Source: Pseudomonas maumuensis
GTDB taxonomy: Bacteria > Pseudomonadota > Gammaproteobacteria > Pseudomonadales > Pseudomonadaceae
Direction of reading: 5' to 3'
DNA length: 64,000 bases
Assembly (NCBI RefSeq): GCF_019139675.1
Contig: NZ_CP077077.1
Coordinates: 2,852,001-2,916,000, forward strand
The notes beneath the pieces were generated by a model. It was not told the origin of the DNA. It made no database searches and saw only the letters and a list, made by a program, of their open reading frames with translations. Numbering within the stretch: the first letter of the stretch is position 1; every line of letters starts with the position of its first letter. The position numbers and the translations under genes are program-made. Of the stretch, positions 34,637 to 43,737 are shown one piece after another.

Positions 34637-37600
34637 TCACTCTGCGATCCGCTTTATCGCTTTTTCGATACGCTGACGGCCCGCGTGGGCAAGCTTACCG
34701 ACCCCGGCTTCCTTGGCTACTGCGTAAACCAGCCCCTCTCCTACGTGACCATGCTTAGTCATTTCATCTACTAAGGCACCTAGTTCGGGCAAGCAGATTT
34801 CAGCAAGTGGGCGAATGGCATCGTCATCACCGGGCCTACGAAAGACAACGTTCATATCCGACTCGAGATGAGTCGGCCAGTAGAATGTTCCTGCCTGCTC
34901 CTCTTCATGAGATCGGAATCGTGCCCGCGCTATTTGATCGACGCGATCACGAATGCGCGAGCCCGTTCTGACCCAGCCATGAGCACGCGCGATACGCCGC
35001 GCAAGCGCCATATCGAGCACAGGCCCCTCCTCTGCCACCACATGGGCAATCATCTGTTCCAAGGTAGCCGTGTAGCTCGCTTCGAAGAATCTGTCTGGAT
35101 CAACCGCTTTCACAGCCTCGGCAGGGTCTGCTTCCTTGTAAACCAGGTGCTCTACTGGTACATAAGAAATCACGGTATCTTCTGCTGCTTGAGCCGCGGC
35201 AGCTCTGGCGTATTTCAACTCTGGCATTGCGCCAGACGGATCATTGGCTCCAGCAGCTGAAGTCGAAGCTACAACAGCAACCTGATCCACAACCTCAATG
35301 ACTTCAGCCATGGCAGCATCGACTTTTAGGCGCTCAGCCTCATGGGCAGCATCGATGACCGCCTGCTTGGCCCTCGATTCGGCAAGCAGTTCGGTGAGAC
35401 GTTGATGCACCTTTTCTGCGGTTCCCACGGCATCAACCCACCAGTCGGTCGACCAGATCCTAACGATCTCCCAGCCAAGTCCACGCAGCACAAACTCACG
35501 CAGCTTGTCGCGATCACGCGCAGTCGCACTGCGGTGATAGGTAGCCCCATCGCACTCGACACCGGCTAGGAAGCGCCCTGGAGCATCAGGGTGCACAACC
35601 CCCAAGTCTACTCGGAAGGAAGAGACACCAATCTGGGTATGGATCTGCCAACCCTTCTTGGCCAAGGCAGCAGCGACTGCCTCTTCAAATGGGCTATCGA
35701 ATCCACCCACACTACCGAAATTAGCTTCAGCCAAGGCCTGCGGCCCACGTTCAGCAAATTCGAGGAAATGCTTCAGGTCACGCACCCCGACGGCTTGCGT
35801 CCGAGCAAGGTCAATGTGCTCTGGGCGGAGGGTCGAGAACAGCACCAGTTCTTGGCGAGCACGCGTAATTGCAACGTTCAGTCGGCGCTCGCCACCCGGA
35901 CGGTTCATCGGGCCGAAGTTCATAGACATCACGCCGGCAGCGTCTTTTCCGTAGGTGGTCGAGAAATAGATGATGTCCCGCTCGTCGCCCTGGACACTTT
36001 CCAGGTTCTTCACGAACACAGGTTCGAGCTCAGACTCAGCGAAGTACGAGTCGAGCGACGGATCCCTCCGGCATGCCTCATCGAGCATGTCCATGATGAG
36101 CTTCTGCTGCTCACCGTTGAACGTGACCACTCCCACAGTACGACGGCTCTCACGGAAGGCCGGCGACTGAAGGCGAGCAACAAGGTCAGCAACTAGGGCT
36201 CTTGCTTCAATCAGGTTGGTACGTGAGCCGCCCTTGTCGTAAACACCAGCAACTGGACACAGCCGCACAGCCTTATCAGCCGTGAATGGCGAAGGGAACG
36301 TCACCAGCTTCGAGCCGTAGTAACGCTGGTTGGAGAACGCGATCAGGCTCTCGTGACGGCTGCGATAATGCCAGTTCAGGTTGCGCATCGGCAGGTTCGC
36401 GCTGATGCATTCATCCAGGATGCTCTCGAGATCCGCTTCGACATCCTCATCATCAGCAGTGGACTCAGCCCGGTCAAAGAACGAGGTCGGCGGCAGCTGT
36501 TTCGGGTCACCTACCATCACGACCTGCTTTCCTCGCGCCATCGCACCAATTGCATCCCAGACCGGAATCTGAGAGGCCTCATCGAAGATGACGAGGTCGA
36601 ACGGGGTTGAGGCTGGCGGCAGGTATTGGGCAATCGAGAGCGGGCTCATCAGCAAGCAAGGCGTCAGCTTGGTGAGGGCTTCTGGTGCCCGGGTCATCAA
36701 CTCACGCAATGGAATATGCTTGGTTTTCTTGCCCATCTCATGACGCAGCAAGCCCCACTCTGAAGAGCGGCTCACGCTGTCCTGACTTGGCAGGTCAGCA
36801 CACAGCCGAGCACGGAGCCAGTCCTTCGTCAGCTCGGTGAACTTGTCATCCAGCGCTCGGAAATCGCGAATACGCTGTTCATGCTCAACGCTGACAAATG
36901 TCCGGATCACTTCCTCGTTATCGACAGTGGTATTCAGCCACCAGCGAGCATAATTCACCTCGAAGACGCGGCGGACTTTTCCGGAGGTGATGGCTCCGCT
37001 TTCCATGGCCTGGACAATTGGGGCGAGGCCAACGGCGAAGGCCTCATCGCGCACCTTCCTCCAGGCACACCATGCCTTGAGTCGCGCCTCGGACGAAACT
37101 ACGGTTTCGCAATTTTTCTTGAGGTCATTCAACGAAAGGTGTGAGGTCTCATCAGCACCGGCCTCGGTGAAGTGACCGATCGAAGTCAGATGCGATGAAC
37201 GCTCCTGCAACAACGCAAGCTTTTCACGCAGGCCAACGCCTGCGAGAGCTATCGCACCTTCAGGCTCTAGCAAAGCGTTGCCATCGCCCAAGAGCGTTTG
37301 AAGGGGAGCCTTGTAAGCTGCAATCTGCTCCGGGTTCAGCGCGAGCTTCGCAACAGCAGTTGCTACCTGCCCTTGGAACACCACAGCCTGACGTGCAATC
37401 TCAAGCTTGGTCTTCAGGTCACTCCACACCGGTACCAGTTCTCGCAGGTCAGCCAGGTCAGACAGATCACGTTCAACTGCTGCCCGCTCCTTCAACAGAT
37501 CGAAGTCACCTTTCAGCAAGGCTCCACAGCGGCCCTCCTGCACTTCTGGGTGATCATCAACAAAGTGACCACGTTCTTCGATATCCCGACGCTCAGCCTG

Positions 37601-40600
37601 GAAGCGCAGCGCTGCAGTAAGGAGTTCAATGTTAGTGTCCTTGCCGCACCAAAGCTGCTGAGTGCTCGAGCCAAGGTCGGACAAGGCAGCCATATCGCTA
37701 TCAAGGCGAGTCAGCGTGCGAAGCCGTTGCAGTTCTTCCTTCAATGCATCACCCAGCTGGCCTTGCTCGACCAACTGGAGCCCATCATCGATCCAGTCCG
37801 AGTCTGATTGCTGGAGCCGAATGACCTCTTGAAGTTTGATCGACGTCGAAAGCTTCTCAGCGTCAGACTTAGAACCTTGCCAAACGGCAACGCACTCGTG
37901 CCCTGGCTTAAGCTCATCAATAGCGCGGCGCACGGCACGTATTGCTGCCCAGGTGGCTAAATCCTTACCGTGATCGGCCTCGCCTGCAGTGGTTTGAGTC
38001 GGGGCTAGCAAACCTGCGATACGACGCTTACCGAACCAGGACTTTGGCCAGAACGATTCCTCAGCCTCCTTCCACTCTCTCAGCAACAGATCGATGTCGA
38101 GCGATTCGATCGTATCGCCATAGGTCGCACTGAGCTGCTGCTTGAGCTCTACTATTTGGCTAAGCAGTGCCACCGCCTGAGCAAGCACATCGGTGACACT
38201 TTCCGGCCAGGCCGGGCTGAGCTCACCGAAAATGGTGCGACGTTGCTGCAGCAGGTCAATACCCTGCTTAGCATCCGCCACAACGCGAGAAGTCCAGAGC
38301 GGCGAAAGCTTAGCGTTTAGCTCTCGATGTTGTTCAACCCACGCACAGCCATCGCTCAGCCGTTGAGAAATGGAGCGGGCTTCAGGCCGCAACGCGAAGC
38401 GCCAATCCTGTCCTGCTGCCGCGGGTAGTGCCTGGGAAAGGACTGACAGCCCCTCCAGTGCATCCGGGGTGTATTCCGAAGCTAGGAGCCCAGCCAACTC
38501 AACGAACCGATCAGCCGCACACTGGACATCCAAGACGGTAGGTAACACATCACGAGCCGCCTGCACGAACTGTTGTTGCCAATGAGGTGACCATTCCGCT
38601 TGGCCAACTGCGGACAACGCATTACCAGCAAGCAGGCTGTAGCCCACAGCCTGCGCGTTCACTTCGAGGCGATCGCCCAATTCACGAAGCTCAAGCATGG
38701 CCTTGTGGTCATGCGTCTCAGGTGACGCCCAGCCAACAGGGGCAACAGCTTCATCGACACCCGAAGTGACCGTGCCAATCGCATCGTAGATGGTGTAACC
38801 GTTGCGATGGCGCCGGTGCAGTCGCTCGACGTAAATATTCAGGCTGTCGCGCAGCGTTGCGAGACGCTGAGCCTCAACCTCCCATGCAGCGGAATCGACC
38901 TGCCCTTTTGCCTCCCAAGCGGACTGCAGCTGGGCCAGCACATCAGTTTTCCGAGCCTTGCTTGAGTGCAACTCGAGGCAAAACTCACCCAAGCCAATCT
39001 CACGCAAGCGACGGTACACGACATCCAGCGCGGCGATCTTCTCCGAGACGAACAGCACGCGACGCCCTTGGGCAATCGACTGGGCGATCATGTTGGAAAT
39101 CGTCTGGCTCTTGCCAGTACCGGGTGGGCCGATGAGCACAAAGTCTTTGCCCTTGGCTGCAGCCATCACTGCAGCCAACTGAGATGAGTCAGACGGCAGC
39201 GGGCAGAAAACGTCTGTCGGGCCGTAGTCGCGATCCAGCGATTGCGCCTCTGGGAACGGTGTATCCGAAACGAACGAATCGCGTGGGGTATCCAGAAGGT
39301 GCTGAACGACTGGGCTCTGCCGCAGGTGCTCAGCGTTCTCGGCCAGATCCTTCCACATGAGGTATTTGGCAAACGAGAACATCGACAGCACGACGTCTTC
39401 TCTCAACTCCCAACCTGGGATGTCCTTGATGGCATGGCCAACCTTGTTCCAAATACCGGCGATATCAAGGCCAGAATCGTCCCGAGGCAATTCGTGCTCC
39501 AGCGACCCCAAGCCCAATTCGAAATCCTGTCGAAGCATCTCAATCAGGGTGGGGTTGAAGCGCGGCTCATCATCGTGAAGCACCATGGTGAATCCGGAGC
39601 GAGCGCTCTTGCGCTCCAGCGTAACCGGTATCAAAACCAATGGCGCCTTGTACTTCTGCCCTGCTCTGTCCTCGCGTGTCCAACTCAGGAAGCCAATGGC
39701 CAAGAAGAGCGTATTGGAGCCGCCTTCCTGCAGCGCTGTGCGAGCACCTCGGTACAGTTCGGTGAGTCGAACATCCATCTCGTTGGATGTCAGCGCAACA
39801 AACACCTCTCTGCGATTGAGGGCATCCTCGGCATGCCGGCGACGAACATCCTCACGCTCACGTTGCTCATACAGAGCGCGCTCCCGCGGATCAGCACCAT
39901 CCATGAGGTCTGGGCGGGTGAGCAGCTTCAGCGACTGACCACTGGCCAATACGTCCTCGAGGGCTCCTGGATCTGGGGACTCCAGCTTCAGCGCCCGCTT
40001 GCCTGTCTTGAAGTTCAAGAGGTTGTTTCGAAGCGAGAGATCCAGCAGTTTGCGCTGCCACCGGCCAAGTCGGTCTGCTGGGTCGAGCTTGGAAAGGTCT
40101 TCGACCACTACCTCGTGGATCTCATCAGGGATTCCAGCCCCGTCCTCGACCAGGAGCGTCGGAGAGTCCACCGGAACCTCATCAGCAATCCGAGCGATCT
40201 GAGCCTCAGCACTTGCGAGTGGCTTGATCCGTTGCAGTCGAGCCCGGCGAATGTCGAGCAGCATTTCAAATTCGCTGTCCGCGTCTTCGGCAATCTGCTT
40301 CTCACCTCTCTCGACTGCGTAAGAGAAGGTTGGGACAGGATTCTGCGTACTGAGTGTCGTTTCAAATAGAACCAGTTCCCGCAGCTTCACCCGCTTGCGT
40401 ACCGCCGTCACATCATCGACAAGGGCAGTAGTGAACTCCTCCGGCTTCATCCACAACCCCGCGAAAGCGTGACCGCGGGTGAACACGATGACTGGGTTCA
40501 GCCCGATTTGCTCCAGGGCAGCGCAGAATAGCAGGGTAAGATCCATGCAGGTTGCCAAACCAGTATCGGCAATCTGGCTTGGGCTTCGCACCTTTTGACC

Positions 40601-41263
40601 TGACTGTTCAAAACTTGCCGGCGGCAATGCATAGTCGAGCTTCATCCGTGCGACGGCGCTCCAGACCGCAGACGCCAGCTGCCAAGCTCGCTTCGCGCCA
40701 CCCTCGTAACCATCCAGCGATGAGGACAGTTCACTTTGGCGAAGCAACTCAGCCGTCTGCTTCAAGAGTCGTTCAACTGCCGGATCATTCGGCTGCACGA
40801 AGGCAGCCGTCATGTCAGGAATATGCCGCAACCCACCCCACTGATTTCGGGGCAGAAGGTCTACGACTTGCTCAAAACGGGAGACCTCCTTTCTGCCGCT
40901 CTCGGCTTCCTTGTCGTCCGCCTCAAGCACGAAGGTGAATGTCGACAGCTCAGCTTCGGTCAGACGACTAAGCAACGGGCCGTCCAAGACCAGATCAAGA
41001 CCAGGAATGATCCGGAAGCTATCTGCCCCAATCTCGTCGATTCGCCATACCTTGGCCTTGAACACCTCAGGTTCTGAGGTCAATGTCAGGGTCGCATTAA
41101 CGAAACGGTCTTCGGTCTCGTTCGCTATACGAAGTTCGCGAATTACGGGAATGGCGTTCTGGAAGTCGGCAAGGTTCAGCTTCGCCACAAGGGTGGCAAG
41201 GATCTTAACTTCTTTGGGTGGGATTTCTTCTTGAGCAGCGGGGGGCTGAACGATGTCGTCCAT
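34637..41263 (-). CDS. Giant DUF4011 - SF1 helicase - Vsr-like nuclease - DUF3320 protein (Hhe-like, putative anti-phage defence)
   Basis: 2208 residues from ATG 41263, with AAGGAAGG six bases upstream. Order of parts: a transglutaminase-like region (about 190-275; TCMDLTLLFCAAL with Cys ~240, then RGHAFAG), DUF4011 (about 400-560; RKLLDLSLRNNLLNF), and an SF1 UPF1-like helicase. The helicase has Walker A GPPGTGKSQT near 710, Walker B VIFDEASQIP near 1560 and motif VI RRLNVAITRARQELV near 1800. A Vsr/DUF559-type nuclease follows (about 1857-1945; FRVDLGV, ECDGATYH), then DUF3320 (about 2055-2130). Proteins with this layout occur in defence islands, where single-gene DUF4011-helicase-Vsr systems have been called Hhe; assignment to that exact type is tentative. 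The reading frame is intact. Confidence 0.85.
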   Translation of the reverse strand: MDDIVQPPAAQEEIPPKEVKILATLVAKLNLADFQNAIPVIRELRIANETEDRFVNATLTLTSEPEVFKAKVWRIDEIGADSFRIIPGLDLVLDGPLLSRLTEAELSTFTFVLEADDKEAESGRKEVSRFEQVVDLLPRNQWGGLRHIPDMTAAFVQPNDPAVERLLKQTAELLRQSELSSSLDGYEGGAKRAWQLASAVWSAVARMKLDYALPPASFEQSGQKVRSPSQIADTGLATCMDLTLLFCAALEQIGLNPVIVFTRGHAFAGLWMKPEEFTTALVDDVTAVRKRVKLRELVLFETTLSTQNPVPTFSYAVERGEKQIAEDADSEFEMLLDIRRARLQRIKPLASAEAQIARIADEVPVDSPTLLVEDGAGIPDEIHEVVVEDLSKLDPADRLGRWQRKLLDLSLRNNLLNFKTGKRALKLESPDPGALEDVLASGQSLKLLTRPDLMDGADPRERALYEQREREDVRRRHAEDALNRREVFVALTSNEMDVRLTELYRGARTALQEGGSNTLFLAIGFLSWTREDRAGQKYKAPLVLIPVTLERKSARSGFTMVLHDDEPRFNPTLIEMLRQDFELGLGSLEHELPRDDSGLDIAGIWNKVGHAIKDIPGWELREDVVLSMFSFAKYLMWKDLAENAEHLRQSPVVQHLLDTPRDSFVSDTPFPEAQSLDRDYGPTDVFCPLPSDSSQLAAVMAAAKGKDFVLIGPPGTGKSQTISNMIAQSIAQGRRVLFVSEKIAALDVVYRRLREIGLGEFCLELHSSKARKTDVLAQLQSAWEAKGQVDSAAWEVEAQRLATLRDSLNIYVERLHRRHRNGYTIYDAIGTVTSGVDEAVAPVGWASPETHDHKAMLELRELGDRLEVNAQAVGYSLLAGNALSAVGQAEWSPHWQQQFVQAARDVLPTVLDVQCAADRFVELAGLLASEYTPDALEGLSVLSQALPAAAGQDWRFALRPEARSISQRLSDGCAWVEQHRELNAKLSPLWTSRVVADAKQGIDLLQQRRTIFGELSPAWPESVTDVLAQAVALLSQIVELKQQLSATYGDTIESLDIDLLLREWKEAEESFWPKSWFGKRRIAGLLAPTQTTAGEADHGKDLATWAAIRAVRRAIDELKPGHECVAVWQGSKSDAEKLSTSIKLQEVIRLQQSDSDWIDDGLQLVEQGQLGDALKEELQRLRTLTRLDSDMAALSDLGSSTQQLWCGKDTNIELLTAALRFQAERRDIEERGHFVDDHPEVQEGRCGALLKGDFDLLKERAAVERDLSDLADLRELVPVWSDLKTKLEIARQAVVFQGQVATAVAKLALNPEQIAAYKAPLQTLLGDGNALLEPEGAIALAGVGLREKLALLQERSSHLTSIGHFTEAGADETSHLSLNDLKKNCETVVSSEARLKAWCAWRKVRDEAFAVGLAPIVQAMESGAITSGKVRRVFEVNYARWWLNTTVDNEEVIRTFVSVEHEQRIRDFRALDDKFTELTKDWLRARLCADLPSQDSVSRSSEWGLLRHEMGKKTKHIPLRELMTRAPEALTKLTPCLLMSPLSIAQYLPPASTPFDLVIFDEASQIPVWDAIGAMARGKQVVMVGDPKQLPPTSFFDRAESTADDEDVEADLESILDECISANLPMRNLNWHYRSRHESLIAFSNQRYYGSKLVTFPSPFTADKAVRLCPVAGVYDKGGSRTNLIEARALVADLVARLQSPAFRESRRTVGVVTFNGEQQKLIMDMLDEACRRDPSLDSYFAESELEPVFVKNLESVQGDERDIIYFSTTYGKDAAGVMSMNFGPMNRPGGERRLNVAITRARQELVLFSTLRPEHIDLARTQAVGVRDLKHFLEFAERGPQALAEANFGSVGGFDSPFEEAVAAALAKKGWQIHTQIGVSSFRVDLGVVHPDAPGRFLAGVECDGATYHRSATARDRDKLREFVLRGLGWEIVRIWSTDWWVDAVGTAEKVHQRLTELLAESRAKQAVIDAAHEAERLKVDAAMAEVIEVVDQVAVVASTSAAGANDPSGAMPELKYARAAAAQAAEDTVISYVPVEHLVYKEADPAEAVKAVDPDRFFEASYTATLEQMIAHVVAEEGPVLDMALARRIARAHGWVRTGSRIRDRVDQIARARFRSHEEEQAGTFYWPTHLESDMNVVFRRPGDDDAIRPLAEICLPELGALVDEMTKHGHVGEGLVYAVAKEAGVGKLAHAGRQRIEKAIKRIAE

Positions 41264-41587
41264 GCGCAACCTTCCTTGTTGTGATGCTCAAGGGAGTGCC
41301 GGACTGACCGGCCGCGAAGGGATCCTCTTGAGCTGATGGCGGGATGATAGCGCTTCCTGCTTCAGACGTAATGATCCTTTGGTCGTTCGGTGATGCTTAA
41401 TCTGTTCAGCTAAGCAGCGATCTGCAGCAAAGCGCAGATGCATCCTGACTTGCCACAGACCTATCAGCTCTATCGGGGGTAAAAAATTAGTATCAAAGGT
41501 TTTTCAAAAGTGGCACAAAACTGCAAAAAGCTACATCAAGACTGACTAGCTCAAGGAAAGTCCAGCCACCTAAAACATTCCAGCGAA

Positions 41588-41803
41588 CTATAAGCTAGAT
41601 GTATTGGACTCAATACCTATCAATCTCATCTCAATGTTGTTCAAGCCGTCATACACAACTTTTGCATAGGAATGTTCACCAACCCAGTTCAGCTCATTTT
41701 TTATTTCTGATAAATCATATTTTATATCATCTAGCTTTTGTGAAACCTCTTCATTGATAGCGACAAGCCGTTCCAGAAGCGTCTCAATATTTTCATTACT
41801 CAT
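41588..41803 (-). CDS. Small coiled-coil protein upstream of the defence helicase
   Basis: 71 residues, strongly helical with heptad pattern (LLERLVAINEEVSQKLDDIK). It has an excellent AAAAGGAG ribosome site before ATG 41803. It is AT-rich compared with neighbours and points the same way as the giant gene, 324 bp upstream of it. It could be a partner or regulator of the helicase, or an unrelated small gene. The gap 41264-41587 shows no gene. Confidence 0.6.
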   Translation of the reverse strand: MSNENIETLLERLVAINEEVSQKLDDIKYDLSEIKNELNWVGEHSYAKVVYDGLNNIEMRLIGIESNTSSL

Positions 41804-42153
41804 AAAAACTCCTTTTCAAAGCAGAGGAAACGGTCTGGTAAGTTCTGCGCAAAGTGGTTGGAGGCTGGCCTAGCTTGGCTGCAAATAGACATTTTGAGGC
41901 GCAGCTTGCACATCGAGCAGTGGCTCAGTGCCATCATTAGCATAAAAATGACCTCCTGTGGAAGACCTACGCTTCGTAGTACCGCTTCATCGCCTTAACA
42001 GCGTTAGTGCTCAAGGCCACCGCGGCGCTGTTCGATCAGGCTCAGTAGCGATTTTATAGCCACACTCTGCGGCTTGGTTAAATCGTGCTGGTGAAAAATT
42101 CTCCCCGATCAGCCAGGTTGCTGATCAAGGACTCGCCCTTCAATTTGAATGCA

Positions 42154-42261
42154 TCAATCGGCGATACCGCGATACTTGCGGAACAGGTTCTGAATCGCCC
42201 TGAGCTTCGTATGCACCTCTTTGTCTTGCACTGAGGCCAATAAAGCTAGTTTTATAAACAT
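42154..42261 (-). CDS. Possible 35-residue reading frame or gene remnant
   Basis: ATG 42261 to the stop at 42156-42154 encodes a helical, basic peptide (…VQDKEVHTKLRAIQNLFRKY). No good ribosome site is seen. The surrounding 41804-42568 has no intact gene; short frames closed by stops (such as one ending NAVKAMKRYYEA near 41967) suggest decayed sequence. Confidence 0.25.
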   Translation of the reverse strand: MFIKLALLASVQDKEVHTKLRAIQNLFRKYRGIAD

Positions 42262-42351
42262 CAATCGATGAACGGCCGCATTCGTTCCGAGGACTTTGAG
42301 TCAGTAATCTCCGGCCCGTGAGTGGCTTATGAACATTTGACATCGCCCACT

Positions 42352-42402
42352 TGTTAAATTGCGTATTATGAGAGGTGACCTTCTGAGTCGATCACCTGTG
42401 GT
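42352..42402 (+). repeat. 51-bp near-repeat of dif-flanking sequence (right copy)
   Basis: Matches 34053-34103 at 47 of 51 positions, beginning with the XerD-arm string TGTTAAAT. The sequence left of it (CATCGCCCACT) does not resemble a XerC arm, so it is not a full dif. It marks the right edge of the 8.3-kb segment carrying the defence gene. Confidence 0.85.
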
Positions 42403-42419
42403 GTCAGCGTTGAGAATAA

Positions 42420-42581
42420 ATCGGCCCACCCAACCAGACCCCGTCCGCCCCGGCCTCCAAGGGATCCTTCAACGTCAAGGGCCAGCCTCTGATCATGTCG
42501 CCGGATGTCGCGCTCGCAACGTTTCGCTCCATCGCCCTGGGCACGCTTTACATGGAAGGATTCATCGTATGGAAACCCTAA
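42420..42581 (+). pseudogene. 3' fragment of a broken gene overlapping the carrier-protein start
   Basis: An open frame of 53 codons closed upstream by TAA and lacking a sensible start. It encodes …GSFNVKGQPLIMSPDVALATF… and ends in GTLYMEGFIVWKP. Its stop lies 10 bp into the ACP gene, the coupling expected of an operon neighbour. It begins 18 bp after the right 51-bp repeat, so the gene was probably cut by the rearrangement there. Family not recognised. Confidence 0.5.
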
Positions 42582-42826
42582 CTCACATGGACCTGACCCG
42601 AGTGGTCGACGAAGTTCTGCACACGCTCGCCACTGCCAAGCAAGTCAGCCCGACATCGCCGCTGGACATGATCGTATTTGACTCTCTGGACCAGATGCGG
42701 CTGCTGGTCGCCATCGAAGACCGTGTGCAATTCGTCTTCGACGATGCCGCGCTGCAGCCATTTTGTCTGGACAGCCGCGAGGCGCTGGTCGACAGCGTGA
42801 TCGCCATGATGAACCAAGCGGGATAA
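42569..42826 (+). CDS. Acyl carrier protein (stand-alone)
   Basis: 85 residues from ATG 42569 (GGAAGGA upstream). The phosphopantetheine attachment motif is FDSLDQM with Ser39, followed by the conserved helix (RLLVAIEDRVQFVFDDAAL). It is not the fatty-acid AcpP, because it lacks the near-invariant acidic pattern around DSL. The next gene encodes a carrier-protein-specific amino acid ligase, so it probably carries an aminoacyl thioester. Confidence 0.85.
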   Translation: METLTHMDLTRVVDEVLHTLATAKQVSPTSPLDMIVFDSLDQMRLLVAIEDRVQFVFDDAALQPFCLDSREALVDSVIAMMNQAG

Positions 42827-42831
42827 TCGAC

Positions 42832-43737
42832 ATGTTTGCACTGCAGGATTTACAGGCTCGTCGCCTGCTCTCGGTTGTCGCTTCCGGCAATGGTCTGATC
42901 GGCTACCGTTTTTGCGACACCCTTCACCAGGCCTACGAGGCCTTGGACCAGGCACTGATCAACACCATGAGCCGTCATATCAGCGCCACGGCGCACTCTT
43001 GCACGACGCTGATCGAGCGACAGGCACTGGAGAAGATCGGTTTTTTCAACAAACTGCCCTGCATCCCGATGACCGCCAGCCCGCATGCGTGTAGCGATCA
43101 CTCTGAAAAGGAGCACGAGGGCGACTGGATATTGAGCCCCTCGACCTGCTATCACACATTCACCCACCTGGCCGGCAGCACAGAGCGTTGGGATCTCAAG
43201 TGCTTCACGGCGCTGGGCCATTGCCACCGGTACGAGCCCGTCCTCGAGGAGCCGACACGCCTGGCCAGTTTCACAATGCGTGAATTCGTACTGCTGGGTC
43301 AGCAATCGCAAGTCGAACACATGTGTCAGGTGCTGTTCGACAGTGGCGTGGCATTGATCAGACGCCTGGTGCCTTCGACCTTCGTGAAGCGGGCCAGCGA
43401 TGTCTTTTATGGTGAGTCGGCCCAGGTTACCCGCAAGGTTCAACTGGCGCTGGGCGTCAAGCTCGAAGCAGTGATTCCCTGGCGCCAGCGCCAGGTCAGC
43501 GTCGGATCGCGCAACCTGCACCGCGACCTGTTCACGCAGGCATTCAAGATCGGTCCGCAAGCCCCTGAGCCCGCCATGCACTCAGCCTGCGTAGCCTTCG
43601 GCATGGAACGCCTGCTGCTGTCGTTGCTCGCACAGATCGGCGACCCCGACCGCCTACTTGCTCACTTACACGAGGTACTCGGTGCCCCGCCTGCCGGCCA
43701 ACAGGCAAAGGAGTTCGAGCATGCAGCGCTGGTTTGA
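42832..43737 (+). CDS. Amino acid:[carrier protein] ligase, class II aminoacyl-tRNA synthetase-like
   Basis: 301 residues, the catalytic core of an atypical seryl-tRNA synthetase without the N-terminal tRNA-binding coiled coil. Motif 2 is FTMREF (Arg150, Glu151) and motif 3 is AFGMERLLL (257-260 GMER). Zinc-site candidates are Cys106, Glu151 and Cys253, the Cys-Glu-Cys pattern of this family. Characterised relatives from rhizobia activate glycine or alanine and load it onto a neighbouring carrier protein instead of tRNA. The ACP gene ends 5 bp upstream, fitting that role. The amino acid used here and its destination are unknown. Confidence 0.85.
   Translation: MFALQDLQARRLLSVVASGNGLIGYRFCDTLHQAYEALDQALINTMSRHISATAHSCTTLIERQALEKIGFFNKLPCIPMTASPHACSDHSEKEHEGDWILSPSTCYHTFTHLAGSTERWDLKCFTALGHCHRYEPVLEEPTRLASFTMREFVLLGQQSQVEHMCQVLFDSGVALIRRLVPSTFVKRASDVFYGESAQVTRKVQLALGVKLEAVIPWRQRQVSVGSRNLHRDLFTQAFKIGPQAPEPAMHSACVAFGMERLLLSLLAQIGDPDRLLAHLHEVLGAPPAGQQAKEFEHAALV

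Noticed and set aside
42352..42402. Second functional dif site
   Set aside because: Only part of the XerD arm (TGTTAAAT) is kept; the centre and XerC arm are not recognisable.
41804..42568. Hidden insertion sequence or transposase
   Set aside because: No transposase motifs or terminal inverted repeats found; only short decayed frames are visible.
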